Origin: CAZENU01 sp965222125
GTDB taxonomy: Bacteria > Chloroflexota > Dehalococcoidia > Lucifugimonadales > CAZENU01
NCBI GenBank assembly: GCA_965222125.1
Contig: CBDCTC010000003.1
Span: 62,001-126,000, forward strand
Direction: 5' to 3'
Length of the DNA stretch: 64,000 nucleotides
A program made the position numbers and the translations under genes. The notes beneath the pieces are model-generated. The model did no database searches. It saw nothing but the letters and a program-made list of their open reading frames with translations, and was not told the origin of the DNA. Position 1 is the first letter of the stretch. The number at the start of each line of letters is the position of its first letter. Positions 9,043 to 17,980 of this stretch are shown piece after piece.

Positions 9043-10533
9043 CTACCAACCCGACGCCCCGGAGCCCGAGTTTAACGCCGGCCTGACTGTCTCCAGGGTG
9101 GGCAGGTCGGGCGCGACTATGATCACGGTTGCGGAGCCGCGGATGGAGACGGCGATCGTCTCCGCGGGCAGCGTCATCAGGACGGTCTCGTCGTCCAGCG
9201 ACTCCCACTCGCCGCCGGTGCGGGCGACGGTGAATCGGACGAACGCGTCGTAGAACTCCCGGGCGTCCGGCTCGGTGTCCCACAGCGCGGACAGCAGCAC
9301 CACCGTCTCGTCCTCCGGGCCGACGTAGACGGCGACCCGGTCGCCGCCCCAGCCGGCCGCGGCGTCTATCGGATCGGCCGTGAGGAACCGGGTCTTGAGG
9401 TACGCGCGCAGCATCATCTCGCCCAGCGTATCCTCGAACAGCAGCTTCCACCCATCGCCCAGCGCCGGGAGCAGGTCGGGCAGCGCGACGTCCAGTGGCG
9501 GCTCGGCGGACTCGTACTTGTCCGGGTGCAGTACCTGCTCCGTGCTCAGGGGCGGCTGCGCGAACGCCTCGTCTATCGCCCGCCAACCCCCGCGCTGGTA
9601 CAACCCTCGCACGAATGTGTCTCCTTCCTGGTACGGGAAGGTGTACTGGTATTGGATCACACGAGGCGCCGCCCGGAACGTCCGGACCAGCGCCGGGCTG
9701 GCCGGAGGCTCCGCCGCACGCTCCGCGGGGCTCATGTACTCCGCCGCGTAGCGCGCCATTCCCAGGGTCGCGTCGCCTTCGACCAGCGCCGTCACCGCGA
9801 GCTTTGCGTCCGAGTTGCCTTCGAGTTCGTCCCTCATAGCCTCAATGTCGAAGTGCTGCTGCTGGATCCCGTGGATGAGCTCGTGCACGTAGATGCGCTC
9901 CTCATGCGGCTCGAGCTCGCCGGCATCTTTGACCACGTACAGGCGTTCCTCTTCCGATTCGTAGAAGCCGAGAACCCCTTCCCCGAGCAGCTCCAAGAGC
10001 AGCTCGAACAGGTCCTGGTCGTCGGGCATCGCTCCCAGGGCGGCGTAGAGTCTTTGGGATTCGTATATGTCCTCCCTGTCCTCCTCCATCTCCTGTCTGA
10101 GCCGCTCGCCGAGCTCCTTGCGCGTCAGGAACCGGCGCTCGACCGGTCTGAGCAGAGGCAGATCGCGGATCGAGCTCGCCTTGGCGTCGATCTCGTCCAG
10201 CGCCGCCGTGAGCCGCAGCTCTTCGGCTGAGCGTGTCGAGGTTGCCACAGGCGTGGACGGACTATGGGAAACTTCCACCGTCGGCGTGGCGGTCTCAGGC
10301 GTCGGCGATGCGGTTGCGGTATGCGTCGGCTGAGGCGGGGGAAGCGTCGGCGTGGGCGCCGCGGTGGCGGTCCGCGTCGCCGTGTGCGACGGCTCGGCCG
10401 TCGGCCGAGCCGGCAAAGGGGTGTCCGGCGTCGGTGTACGCGACCCGCCGCATGCCGCCGCCAGCAGCAGCGCCGCCGCGACGGCGACCGAAGCGGCGGC
10501 CACGGCGAGGCGTTCCGCAATTGTCCCGGTCAT
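9043..10533 (-). CDS. Lipoprotein with HExxH putative metallopeptidase domain
   Basis: A 496-residue secreted lipoprotein of no family I recognise. The N terminus has a signal segment ending in a lipobox (LLLAAACGG), then a Thr-Pro/Ser-rich stalk of roughly 75 residues (TPTPDTPLPARPTAEP and similar). The globular part contains YVHELIHGIQQQHFD: HELIH followed by further His/Asp residues, a zinc-metalloprotease-like HExxH motif. An Ala/Glu-rich segment (ALVEGDATLGMARYAAEYM) follows, where such enzymes often have their third ligand. Catalysis is inferred from the motif alone. It converges on tkt with about 55 bases between the stops. Confidence 0.75.
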   Translation of the reverse strand: MTGTIAERLAVAAASVAVAAALLLAAACGGSRTPTPDTPLPARPTAEPSHTATRTATAAPTPTLPPPQPTHTATASPTPETATPTVEVSHSPSTPVATSTRSAEELRLTAALDEIDAKASSIRDLPLLRPVERRFLTRKELGERLRQEMEEDREDIYESQRLYAALGAMPDDQDLFELLLELLGEGVLGFYESEEERLYVVKDAGELEPHEERIYVHELIHGIQQQHFDIEAMRDELEGNSDAKLAVTALVEGDATLGMARYAAEYMSPAERAAEPPASPALVRTFRAAPRVIQYQYTFPYQEGDTFVRGLYQRGGWRAIDEAFAQPPLSTEQVLHPDKYESAEPPLDVALPDLLPALGDGWKLLFEDTLGEMMLRAYLKTRFLTADPIDAAAGWGGDRVAVYVGPEDETVVLLSALWDTEPDAREFYDAFVRFTVARTGGEWESLDDETVLMTLPAETIAVSIRGSATVIIVAPDLPTLETVRPALNSGSGASGW

Positions 10534-10696
10534 AGCCGTACTCAGATTGACCTACTCTCGCTCACAGATCGGTTCGACGAGGGCAGGCCTCAAGAGATAT
10601 GGCGGCGTCTCGACGCCCCGATCCCACGTCCATAGGTACGACCGAGGCCCGACGCCGGTCTCCCAGGAGTCCGCCTGGGCGGGACCCGCCGTCAGC

Positions 10697-12070
10697 CTAC
10701 GCGGCCGCGAACCGGAACGCGAACAGGTCGGCGTCGCGCATTCGGACGCGGACGCGCACAGGACGCTCCCGCAGGCCCGACACGTCGACGTTGCCGTCCC
10801 AGCTCACCGGCGCCTCGATCTTGTCGCCGAATACCAAGTCGCAGTCGTCGAGCGCGAATCCGGGAAGGGGCTCGCCCGATTCGTCCTGTAGCTCCACCAG
10901 GATGCTGCCGCCGCCGGACGTGCTGTAGTTCATCGCCAGACTCCCGCCGGCGAACGTCAGCGGGGGAGTGGTGAACTCGCTCCAGCCCACGTAGCCCGCG
11001 TGGGCGGAGACGAAGCCGTCCGTGCGTATCGTGCAACGGCGGATCCGCGTCTTGTTCAGGCCGGCGCGCAGCAGCTCCGCGAAGTACAGCGACAACTCGT
11101 CCGGCCCCGTCTCCAGGATGCCGGCGCCCATGATCGGGTTACGGTCTACCCAGTTGCGCTCGTCCCGGCCGGGGCGCATGAACGCCTCCCGAAAGCGCCT
11201 GTTCCACGACACGCCGTCCCGGCTGGACATGAAATGGATGTCCGCGAGCCCGATCTGCGGCGCGCCCGGGTACTGCCGCTCCGAGTGAAGGACCATCGGA
11301 AACATGAAAAAGGCGTTCGCCGCCCTCGCGTACTTGACCGCCGCGTTGGTGTAGAAGTGGAAGTCCGACGGGTCGTCCTCATCGGCCTCGACCACCGTCT
11401 CCGGGCGTGTCCAGGTCCGGAAGTCGGCGGACTCGCTGCGCCGGATGCTGCGGTGGCCACCTTTGAACGTCCCGGCGATCGACTCGGAGACGCCCCTCAT
11501 GTAGACGACGTACCGCTCCCGCGCATCGTCCCACACCAGGACGTTGTGGCTGTCGAACGGCCCCTCGGTCTGGATGGGGTTCGACTCCAGCGGCGTCCAT
11601 CGCAGCCCGTCCGGGGACGTGTAGCCGCGCAGGTCGCGCCGGCCGCGGTTCACCATCTTGTACCGCTCCGACGCCGGCGCGCGGGGATCGACGATCACCG
11701 ACGGGTTGATGGACGGGTCGCCCTCTGGCGGGTAGAAGGCGTTGTTCTCGGTCGAGCCGTAGACCTCCAGCAGGCCTAAGCTGGGCTTATCCCAGACCAC
11801 GCCGTCGTCGCTCTCCGCGTAGCAGCTCAGGGAGACGATGTCGCGGTTGGAGTCGACGCCCGGGTCGGACCGGTACCACATCTTGAACCGGTCGCCGTCG
11901 CGCAGGACGGTCGAGTAGTGCATGCCGCCCAACTCCCACGGCCGGTCGTTGGGGACGGCGACCTCTCGCACCGTCGGCTGGTGCATCTTGAGCTCGACCC
12001 CTTTGTGGGAGTCGAACCACGTGTCGTCGACGAATAGCTGTCGCTGTGAGCCTACGTTTATGGGAAGCAC
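10697..12070 (-). CDS. Five-bladed beta-propeller glycoside hydrolase-like protein
   Basis: A 457-residue protein that starts LFVDDTWFDSHKGVEL and continues with repeated blade-like segments such as FKMWYRSDPG, CYAESDDGVVWDKP, GYTSPDGLRWTPL, RRSESADFRTWTRP and FMSSRDGVSWNRRF. The alternation of W-x-S-x-DG-x-x-W patterns is typical of GH32/43/117-like propeller proteins. No signal peptide is seen. The acidic residues needed for glycosidase activity cannot be assigned by eye, so a role on a plant- or algal-type saccharide is only inferred. It lies 63 bases downstream of the dioxygenase gene and probably shared its operon before the IS insertion. Confidence 0.7.
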   Translation of the reverse strand: MLPINVGSQRQLFVDDTWFDSHKGVELKMHQPTVREVAVPNDRPWELGGMHYSTVLRDGDRFKMWYRSDPGVDSNRDIVSLSCYAESDDGVVWDKPSLGLLEVYGSTENNAFYPPEGDPSINPSVIVDPRAPASERYKMVNRGRRDLRGYTSPDGLRWTPLESNPIQTEGPFDSHNVLVWDDARERYVVYMRGVSESIAGTFKGGHRSIRRSESADFRTWTRPETVVEADEDDPSDFHFYTNAAVKYARAANAFFMFPMVLHSERQYPGAPQIGLADIHFMSSRDGVSWNRRFREAFMRPGRDERNWVDRNPIMGAGILETGPDELSLYFAELLRAGLNKTRIRRCTIRTDGFVSAHAGYVGWSEFTTPPLTFAGGSLAMNYSTSGGGSILVELQDESGEPLPGFALDDCDLVFGDKIEAPVSWDGNVDVSGLRERPVRVRVRMRDADLFAFRFAAA

Positions 12071-12133
12071 GGGTGTCGCCTCGTCTCTACATCGGGGCTT
12101 GTGTGTCGTCGTACCGCACCCTCGTCGGCGCGT

Positions 12134-13204
12134 CTAGGCGCAGCGGGGGTCCTGCTCCGGCGTCAGGAGGTGCGGGTTGTCGGGCGTCTTGTAGTCCACG
12201 GCTTCGAGGGCGGCCTTCGCCTCGTTCCATAGCCGGTCCCACTCCTCGAAGTCTCGAACTTCGCTGTCCGGGTTGGACCTGCTGCGGGCCACGAATCCGG
12301 GAAACCAGGGTCGCCCCGTGGGCTGGCTGACGGGGTTGTACCGCAGGTCGAAGCTGAAGCGAACGCCGTCGCTCACGTTGGCGAGCGACGCGTGCTTGGT
12401 GCGCTTGGACATGAACAGCACGTCGCCGGACTCCATCACCAGGGGCAGCCGATTGTCGCCCACGACCGCCTCGGGGATGGATCCCCCCGTCTTGCAGTGC
12501 AGCGCCATCCCTTCGCGGTGGCTCTCGGGCACCACGACAAGACAGCCGTTCTCCTCGGTAGCGTCCGAGATCGCCACCCAGACCGTGAGCATCTCGGTGT
12601 CTTCGGCCTCCGGCTGCACGACCGCCATGTCCTGGTGCCACGGCGACTTGCTGTTAAGCGCGTCCCGGCGATCGTCCGGGATGATCCGCTCGGGGACCTT
12701 GATTCGCACGTGCTGGACGGGGTTCGAGTAGAGCTCGGGCCCGATGAACAGCTCAGCGCCGTCGAGCAGCCTGGGACTGCGAAGCAGGTTGAAGACCGCC
12801 GGGCCCCTGTGCATCAGGCCGGTGCCCGCGGCGAGGGAGATGTCGAAGTGCCTCGAGTAGGGCGCGCCTTCTGCGGCAATCTCGGCCAGACGCCGCTCGA
12901 ACGGCAGGTCTTTGTACGTCGACGACACCACGCCCTCTTCGCGCCATTGCGCGGCGAGAGAGTCCAGCAGGGCGTCGTACTCGTCCCTGACGGGCTGGAC
13001 GTCCTGGTCGTCGTCCAGCAGGCCTCGAACGACGACGTAGCCCTGATCTTCGAAGAGGTCCGAGGCACTGCTGTTCAGTGAGTCCGCGTAGGCAACCTGA
13101 CCCCAGATTCCCCACCTAGATAAGAGGAAGACCTCGTTGGAGCCCGACGCGATGCGGGCTAAGATGGTTGTTGAACAAACGAACCGATCACCAACGAGGT
13201 GCAT
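12134..13204 (-). CDS. Phytanoyl-CoA dioxygenase family protein, 5' end replaced by IS1380 sequence
   Basis: Fe(II)/2-oxoglutarate-dependent oxygenase. The body from QGYVVVRGLL has the PhyH layout: the metal motif WHQD (His-x-Asp) and a distal TKHASLANVSDGVRFSF with the second His and the 2-oxoglutarate Arg. The gene no longer has its own start: an IS1380-family element is inserted after codon 5, and the present frame begins with an ATG at 13204 inside the element, adding about 35 IS-encoded residues before Q-V-A-Y-A-D. The lost codons are at 14983-14992. Whether the chimaeric protein is made depends on a promoter in the element. Its substrate is unknown; the neighbouring hydrolase-like genes suggest organic-matter breakdown. 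Confidence 0.85.
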   Translation of the reverse strand: MHLVGDRFVCSTTILARIASGSNEVFLLSRWGIWGQVAYADSLNSSASDLFEDQGYVVVRGLLDDDQDVQPVRDEYDALLDSLAAQWREEGVVSSTYKDLPFERRLAEIAAEGAPYSRHFDISLAAGTGLMHRGPAVFNLLRSPRLLDGAELFIGPELYSNPVQHVRIKVPERIIPDDRRDALNSKSPWHQDMAVVQPEAEDTEMLTVWVAISDATEENGCLVVVPESHREGMALHCKTGGSIPEAVVGDNRLPLVMESGDVLFMSKRTKHASLANVSDGVRFSFDLRYNPVSQPTGRPWFPGFVARSRSNPDSEVRDFEEWDRLWNEAKAALEAVDYKTPDNPHLLTPEQDPRCA

Positions 13205-14977
13205 CTATTATGAAGCAAGGCTTACTGGCATTCCAGTACGAGCAGGAGAAGGGCTCGACAGGTATGACGGGACTGTCCGGGCTGATGACGTACCTGGAGT
13301 TGATGCAAGCAGCGGGTTTGAGGTCGTCGGTGGAACGCCACGTGAGACTGCGGGAGTGTGGTCAGGGCTGGACGGACAGCCAGATAATCACGTCGCTGAT
13401 ACTGCTGAACTTGGCAGGCGGTGAGTCGGTGATGGACCTGGAGGTTCTGGAGAAGGACGCAGGTTTGTGCAGGGTACTTCGCCATGCCGAGACCTGGGGG
13501 ATGGGTAGTAGGGAGCGCAGGGCGCTGAAGGCGAGATGGCGAGTCGAGCGTCTTCGGAGCGTGCCGTCGGAGTCTGCGGTGTTCCGGTATCTGGAGAGGT
13601 TCCATGACGCGGGCGAGGAGGCGATGCGGCAAGCTCACAGAGCATTCATACCTGCTCCCAACGGAGCTATGGAGGGTCTGGGGAAGGTGAACGCCGACCT
13701 GGCGGGCTTCGTGCAGAGCCGTTCGCCTCAGAGAGAGGCCACACTGGACATGGACGCCTGTCTGGTGGAGACACACAAGCAGGAGGCGCTCCACAGCTAC
13801 AAGAAGTACAGGGCCTACCAGCCGCTGACCACCTACTGGGCAGAGGCCGACCAGATTGTGCATTCTGAGTTTCGGGACGGCAATGTACCGGCGGGCCATC
13901 AGCAGTTACGAGTGTTGATTGAAGGGCTGGGCCGTCTGCCTGCGGGGGTGGAGAAGGTGATGCTGAGGTCGGATACGGCGGGGTACCAGCGGGAGTTGCT
14001 GCGGTACTGCGCGGAGGGTAGAGACGAGCGGTTCGGGGTGATCGAGTTCGCGGTTGGGGTCGACGTGACGACGGAGTTCCGCCGTGCGGTGTCAGAGGTC
14101 GCCGAGCAAGACTGGCAGACGCTGTACCGCAAGGTTGGGGAGCATCGTGTGGACACGGGTCAGCAGTGGGCTGATGTGAACTTCGTGCCCAACTGGATAG
14201 GGCACTCCAAAAACAGCCCTGAGTATCGGTTCATAGCTACCAGGGAGCGGTTGATCGAACAGCCTCTGCCGGGGATGGAGGGGCAGATGGAGCTTCCGTT
14301 CCCCGCGATGGAGCTGTCCAACAGAGGCTGGTACAAGGTCTTCGGAGTGGTGACCAACCGGAGCATTGCGGGAGATGAGTTGATCTGGTGGTCGAGGCAG
14401 AGATGTGGCAAGGGCGAGGAGGTCCACGGCGTCCTCAAGAGTGACCTTGCCGGGGGCAGGCTTCCGTCGGGGCTGTTCGGAGCCAACGCAGCATGGTGGG
14501 CGATAGCAGTGTTGGCCTTCAACTTGAACTCTGCCATGAAGCGGCTGGTGTTGGGCGGACAGTGGGTGGGCAAGCGTCTGAAGGCGGTGCGCTTCGCCCT
14601 GATCGCCCTACCGGGCCGTGTGGTGCGTCACGCCAGGAGGTTGATCATCCGTCTTGCCCGTGGCCATCCCTCATACGAGTTGCTGCTCAGGGCGCGGCAG
14701 AGAATATTGGCGCTGGCTGCCGAGCCGTATCGGGCATAGGCGACCCTGCCTGGAGCATCGGTTTGTAGGCGACTCTGCCGAGTTGCCAGGCCGGGCCATG
14801 CCTTCTTCGGCCTGACAACAGCCACAATTGGCAGCGAACCGCTGCCGATACCCTCAAAGACGGCACCCGAGACCCTGTCCGATGCCGATCATGTCATGCG
14901 TCACCCCAAGTCGACACCCGGACACCCCCTGAAAGCACACGAAACAACTCCCAACCATGTCAGGTGGGGGATTTGGG
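13102..14977 (+). mobile_element. IS1380-family insertion sequence, copy 1
   Basis: A complete 1876-bp element. The left end reads CCCAGATTCCCCACCT and the right end, inverted, reads CCCAAATCCCCCACCT: 16-bp terminal repeats with two mismatches. It is flanked on both sides by CTGAC (13097-13101 and 14978-14982), a 5-bp target duplication. It encodes one transposase. A copy of identical length lies at 47055-48930 in the opposite orientation. It interrupts the phytanoyl-CoA dioxygenase gene. Confidence 0.93.
13210..14739 (+). CDS. IS1380-family DDE transposase
   Basis: A 509-residue transposase from the ATG at 13210 (MKQGLLAFQYEQ), with GAGG upstream; the frame is open to 13168. The core has LDMDACLVETHKQEA (first catalytic Asp context), YRAYQPLTTYW, EFRDGNVPAGHQQLRVL and VMLRSDTAGYQ (second Asp), then a distal region ending in LACGLPSGLFGAN-like and RLARGHPSYELLL segments, as in IS1380 transposases. 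It appears intact and differs from the second copy at only about a dozen residues, so both may be active. Confidence 0.92.
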   Translation: MKQGLLAFQYEQEKGSTGMTGLSGLMTYLELMQAAGLRSSVERHVRLRECGQGWTDSQIITSLILLNLAGGESVMDLEVLEKDAGLCRVLRHAETWGMGSRERRALKARWRVERLRSVPSESAVFRYLERFHDAGEEAMRQAHRAFIPAPNGAMEGLGKVNADLAGFVQSRSPQREATLDMDACLVETHKQEALHSYKKYRAYQPLTTYWAEADQIVHSEFRDGNVPAGHQQLRVLIEGLGRLPAGVEKVMLRSDTAGYQRELLRYCAEGRDERFGVIEFAVGVDVTTEFRRAVSEVAEQDWQTLYRKVGEHRVDTGQQWADVNFVPNWIGHSKNSPEYRFIATRERLIEQPLPGMEGQMELPFPAMELSNRGWYKVFGVVTNRSIAGDELIWWSRQRCGKGEEVHGVLKSDLAGGRLPSGLFGANAAWWAIAVLAFNLNSAMKRLVLGGQWVGKRLKAVRFALIALPGRVVRHARRLIIRLARGHPSYELLLRARQRILALAAEPYRA

Positions 14978-14982
14978 CTGAC

Positions 14983-14992
14983 TGTCGGTCAT
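14983..14992 (-). pseudogene. Severed first codons of the phytanoyl-CoA dioxygenase gene
   Basis: Reading leftwards from 14992 on the minus strand gives ATG ACC GAC A, which continues through the CTGAC target duplication. Deleting the element and one duplication restores ATG ACC GAC AGT CAG GTT GCC TAC, in frame with the dioxygenase body, preceded by a strong GGAGGGAGG ribosome site. This is the original start of the gene now at 12134-13101. Confidence 0.85.
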
Positions 14993-15076
14993 TGCGGGCG
15001 CCTCCCTCCGGCGGTACGCCGATTGGCTCCGCAGTGTACCATGCTCCGGCGATCCCGCAACGGGTGGCGGGAGTAA

Positions 15077-15174
15077 GCCGTTCACGCTTGGTTGTGCGCG
15101 CCCCTCGAGTAGCGCCGATGAAGCATCGGCGCTACTCGGGGTGAACGGGCCGTGCGAGTGTCAACTCTGAACAA
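15077..15174 (-). repeat. Palindromic repeat family II, copy a
   Basis: A hairpin-forming intergenic repeat around AGTAGCGCCGATgaagCATCGGCGCTACT, ending CAACTCTGAACA on the plus strand. The same sequence, in the opposite orientation, recurs at 17837-17920 and 27361-27450. Non-coding. The 190-base gap 14993-15183 otherwise holds the former promoter region of the dioxygenase gene. Confidence 0.75.
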
Positions 15175-15183
15175 ACCGGCCGC

Positions 15184-17724
15184 TTATACGGACAGGCCGC
15201 GCTCCCTCATTCGCGCCAGCACGGCGTCACGGGCCTCGAGGAACGGCCTCGACAGGTAGGCGAGGTGGTCGGCCTCGCCGTGGTGGTGCGTCACCGTACC
15301 GGGCTCGTGCTGGTGCGCGACGTTTCTCATGAACGCCAGGTCGCCCTCGAACACGGTCAGCATGTGGCGCGCCGTCGCCTCGTCGAACATCCACCAGTCG
15401 CCGCCGCACGCCACGTAGATCGGCGAGGTGTGCGCGAAGACCCCCCGGCGCCAGCCATCGTAGTGCGTGCCCAGCACGTCCCTGTGCGCGCTGGCTCGCT
15501 CCGACCATGACGGCGCCTTGGCGCTCGTCAGGTTGGTTGGCGCGAAGTAGCCAGGGCCCCCGCAGCGAGCCGCCAGCCACGAGTGGCCGTCTATCTTCAC
15601 GCGCTCCCGCAGCTCGAGGCGACGCGCCCCGTCCGCCGCGTCGGCGGAGGCGATCACGGCGCCGTTGTGGACGATCTGCAGCGTGTGGATGGGCAGCACG
15701 CTCTCGGCCCACGCCTCGACCTCCACCGTCCCGGGGCCCGACATCTCGACCGTATCGCCCAGCTCGCGGCCGTCGACGGTCAGGTGGATCATCGGCCCGC
15801 CGCTGTGGAACGTGCGGCCCCTGGCCACGTTGTCGCACCAGCTCTGGTAGCCGAACTCCTCGCCGTCTCTCATCTTGACGTAGGTCCTGTACATGCCGAC
15901 CGGCACGTCGCTGTACATCTTGTCCGTGCCGCCCAGCAGGGGCAGCCGGTAGCCCGCGTTCAGGCTCCGGTAGTACTCCCAGTGCATGCCGTCCGACTGC
16001 CGGTGCATCTCGACGGCCGACAGCCTTCCCGTGGCCACCAGCGCGGCGGTCTCGCCGTTCAGTCCGCCGAAGTGCGGCGCCACGGCCGTCGCGCCCTGCG
16101 CGCGGGCCTGGTCCACCCAGTCGCTCAGCGTCGCCTCCATGGAGCCGGCCATCTCGGCCTCGCCGAACTCGCCGGTGCACCACGGCATCACCGGCCGCTT
16201 GAGCCCCCACAGGATCAGGTGGCCGTAGAAGTGCTGCCGGTTCTCCTGTCCCACGTAGACGATGCTGTCGCCGTTCTCGGAGACGCTCGGTCGGCCCGTG
16301 AAGTCCTCTGTGTTCGTGAAGAGGCTGCCCCACTGGGACTGGAGCAGGTTGACGACGTCGAGGTCCTCGCCCTGGGCCTCCCGGTGCGCCCCCTGCGCGC
16401 CGACGAAGTGCACGTGCGAGTCGCCGCTGTACCAGCCTTGCGCGTTCATGTCCGTCCACCGCTTTATGCGCAGCGTCAGCTCGCGCTGTCCCGGCTCAAT
16501 GTGCACGGCCGCGCGCAGCGGCTCGTACTCGAAGCCGCGCGCGACGTCCACGATGACCTCCCCGCGCGGAAGCCACCCCTGGCACGTGCCGTCGATGTAG
16601 GCGTAGGTGATCTGGCCGAGGCGCAGGTCGCCGCCGATGTCGAAGTGGAACGTGTCGAGGTTCGAGTTGACCTGGTTGTGGTGGCCGTACGGCTGGTACG
16701 GAACGCCCTCCGGGGACCGGAAGTGCACCCGGCACGGCACCGGCTTGCCCGTCTCGTCGTCGAGAACGGTCACGTGGACCCAGTTCTTGCCCCTGTCCAC
16801 CAGGCTGAGACGCGCCGCCGGCGTCTCGACCTTGCCCTTCTCCTCCAACTCTCCCCAGCCGACCTCCGCCACCGGCTCGCCGTCCTGTTCGACCGAGACG
16901 GTCGCGGACGGGACCGCCGACACCTCCACGTACGACGGGCTGGCCGTCGTGTTCTGGGCTTCGCCCCAGCCCTTGTACGGGTCGTTCAGGAAGTCGTCGG
17001 ACGACTGCTCGGGCAGCGCGTACACGTACGTCGCTTCGCCGCGGTCGACCGACACCTCGAGGTCGAACGGCTTGTCGCTCGCCTCCTCGCCCTTGAGCTC
17101 GATGCGTACAGGGCGCCGGCTCCGGCGTGCGAACGGGTGCTCGTCGACTTTCGCCAGGGTCAGCCCGCCGAGCAGTATCGCGCCAGCGTCGGGGATGACC
17201 TCCAGCGACTCGATGATGTCGTCCGGGCGCGGGTTGACCCAGGCCCACAGCGAAAACGGCAGCGCCTCGCCGGCCTGGCCCTCCATCTGGCGGTTGCCGG
17301 CCTGGCCGAAGCTGCCCTCGTGTCTGGACCGAAGGGACGTGTACTCCGCGCCGACCGCGATGAACGTGCCCCGGTCCGAGCGCGGCGTCCCGATCTCGAA
17401 CTGCTCCCGTACGTCGACGCGCTCCTCGCCGCCTCCCGCGAACCGGAACACGTACTCGGCTACACGGGTCCCCGTCGGCGCGCCCTCGGCCACCTCCAGC
17501 AGACGATGGGCGAAGATCACGCGGTGCGCAGACCCGCCTATGGGCACCGTGACGGACCGGCTGGCGCCGTCCGCGAGGACGACTCGATCCCCGCCCGCGG
17601 AGCCCAGCAGAAACGGGAGCCCGCGCATCGTCTTGGGGCCCACGGCGAGGTCGGCGCCTCCGTCTACGGCGGCGGCCGCCCTGTTGGAAGCTTCGGTCAG
17701 GTCGATCGGCTCGTAGTCACGCAT
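15184..17724 (-). CDS. CehA/McbA-like metallohydrolase with PHP-type domain
   Basis: An 846-residue cytosolic-looking protein. Residues 1-400 form beta-rich domains without clear motifs. From about residue 430 GWYSGDSHVHFVG begins a PHP-type amidohydrolase domain (H-x-H), followed by VAPHFGGLNGE and LLGGTDKMYSDVPVGMYRTY, as in CehA/McbA carbaryl-hydrolase relatives. A C-terminal region (THYDGWRRGVFAHTSPIYV) closes the family pattern. The true substrate is unknown; carbamate or ester hydrolysis is only a family analogy. The gene stands alone between two copies of repeat family II. Confidence 0.82.
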   Translation of the reverse strand: MRDYEPIDLTEASNRAAAAVDGGADLAVGPKTMRGLPFLLGSAGGDRVVLADGASRSVTVPIGGSAHRVIFAHRLLEVAEGAPTGTRVAEYVFRFAGGGEERVDVREQFEIGTPRSDRGTFIAVGAEYTSLRSRHEGSFGQAGNRQMEGQAGEALPFSLWAWVNPRPDDIIESLEVIPDAGAILLGGLTLAKVDEHPFARRSRRPVRIELKGEEASDKPFDLEVSVDRGEATYVYALPEQSSDDFLNDPYKGWGEAQNTTASPSYVEVSAVPSATVSVEQDGEPVAEVGWGELEEKGKVETPAARLSLVDRGKNWVHVTVLDDETGKPVPCRVHFRSPEGVPYQPYGHHNQVNSNLDTFHFDIGGDLRLGQITYAYIDGTCQGWLPRGEVIVDVARGFEYEPLRAAVHIEPGQRELTLRIKRWTDMNAQGWYSGDSHVHFVGAQGAHREAQGEDLDVVNLLQSQWGSLFTNTEDFTGRPSVSENGDSIVYVGQENRQHFYGHLILWGLKRPVMPWCTGEFGEAEMAGSMEATLSDWVDQARAQGATAVAPHFGGLNGETAALVATGRLSAVEMHRQSDGMHWEYYRSLNAGYRLPLLGGTDKMYSDVPVGMYRTYVKMRDGEEFGYQSWCDNVARGRTFHSGGPMIHLTVDGRELGDTVEMSGPGTVEVEAWAESVLPIHTLQIVHNGAVIASADAADGARRLELRERVKIDGHSWLAARCGGPGYFAPTNLTSAKAPSWSERASAHRDVLGTHYDGWRRGVFAHTSPIYVACGGDWWMFDEATARHMLTVFEGDLAFMRNVAHQHEPGTVTHHHGEADHLAYLSRPFLEARDAVLARMRERGLSV

Positions 17725-17836
17725 CTGCTCCCCTCCTGTTCACGTCGAATCGAGACGCGACCGGTGTCCGGCTCGCGCTGGAAGCCGGATTATATAGAGG
17801 ATTTGCCCTTCGTGCAGGATACCCCGGCGCGGAGAC

Positions 17837-17920
17837 TGATCAGAGTTGAGGCCGCACAACCCGTTCACCCCGAGTAGCGCCGATGCTTTATCGGCGCGTA
17901 TCGAGGGGCGCGACGCGGGG
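17837..17920 (+). repeat. Palindromic repeat family II, copy b
   Basis: Contains CCGAGTAGCGCCGATG and TTATCGGCGCGTATCGAG, an 8-bp stem (GCGCCGAT/ATCGGCGC), preceded by TCAGAGTTGAGGCCGCACAA. It matches copy a (inverted) and copy c at 27361. It lies in the gap between the metallohydrolase and ftsZ. Confidence 0.75.
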
Positions 17921-17980
17921 TCTCCCCAAACGTGACCGGCTACCCCACGGCCGCCTCCGTGAGCGGCGCTCCTGGCGGGT

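Noticed and set aside
15583..17877. 764-residue plus-strand open frame opposite the CehA-like gene
   Set aside because: It is a mirror of a GC-rich gene with third-position bias. The translation is low-complexity (R/H/V/A-rich) with no family motif, whereas the opposite strand has clear PHP-type motifs.
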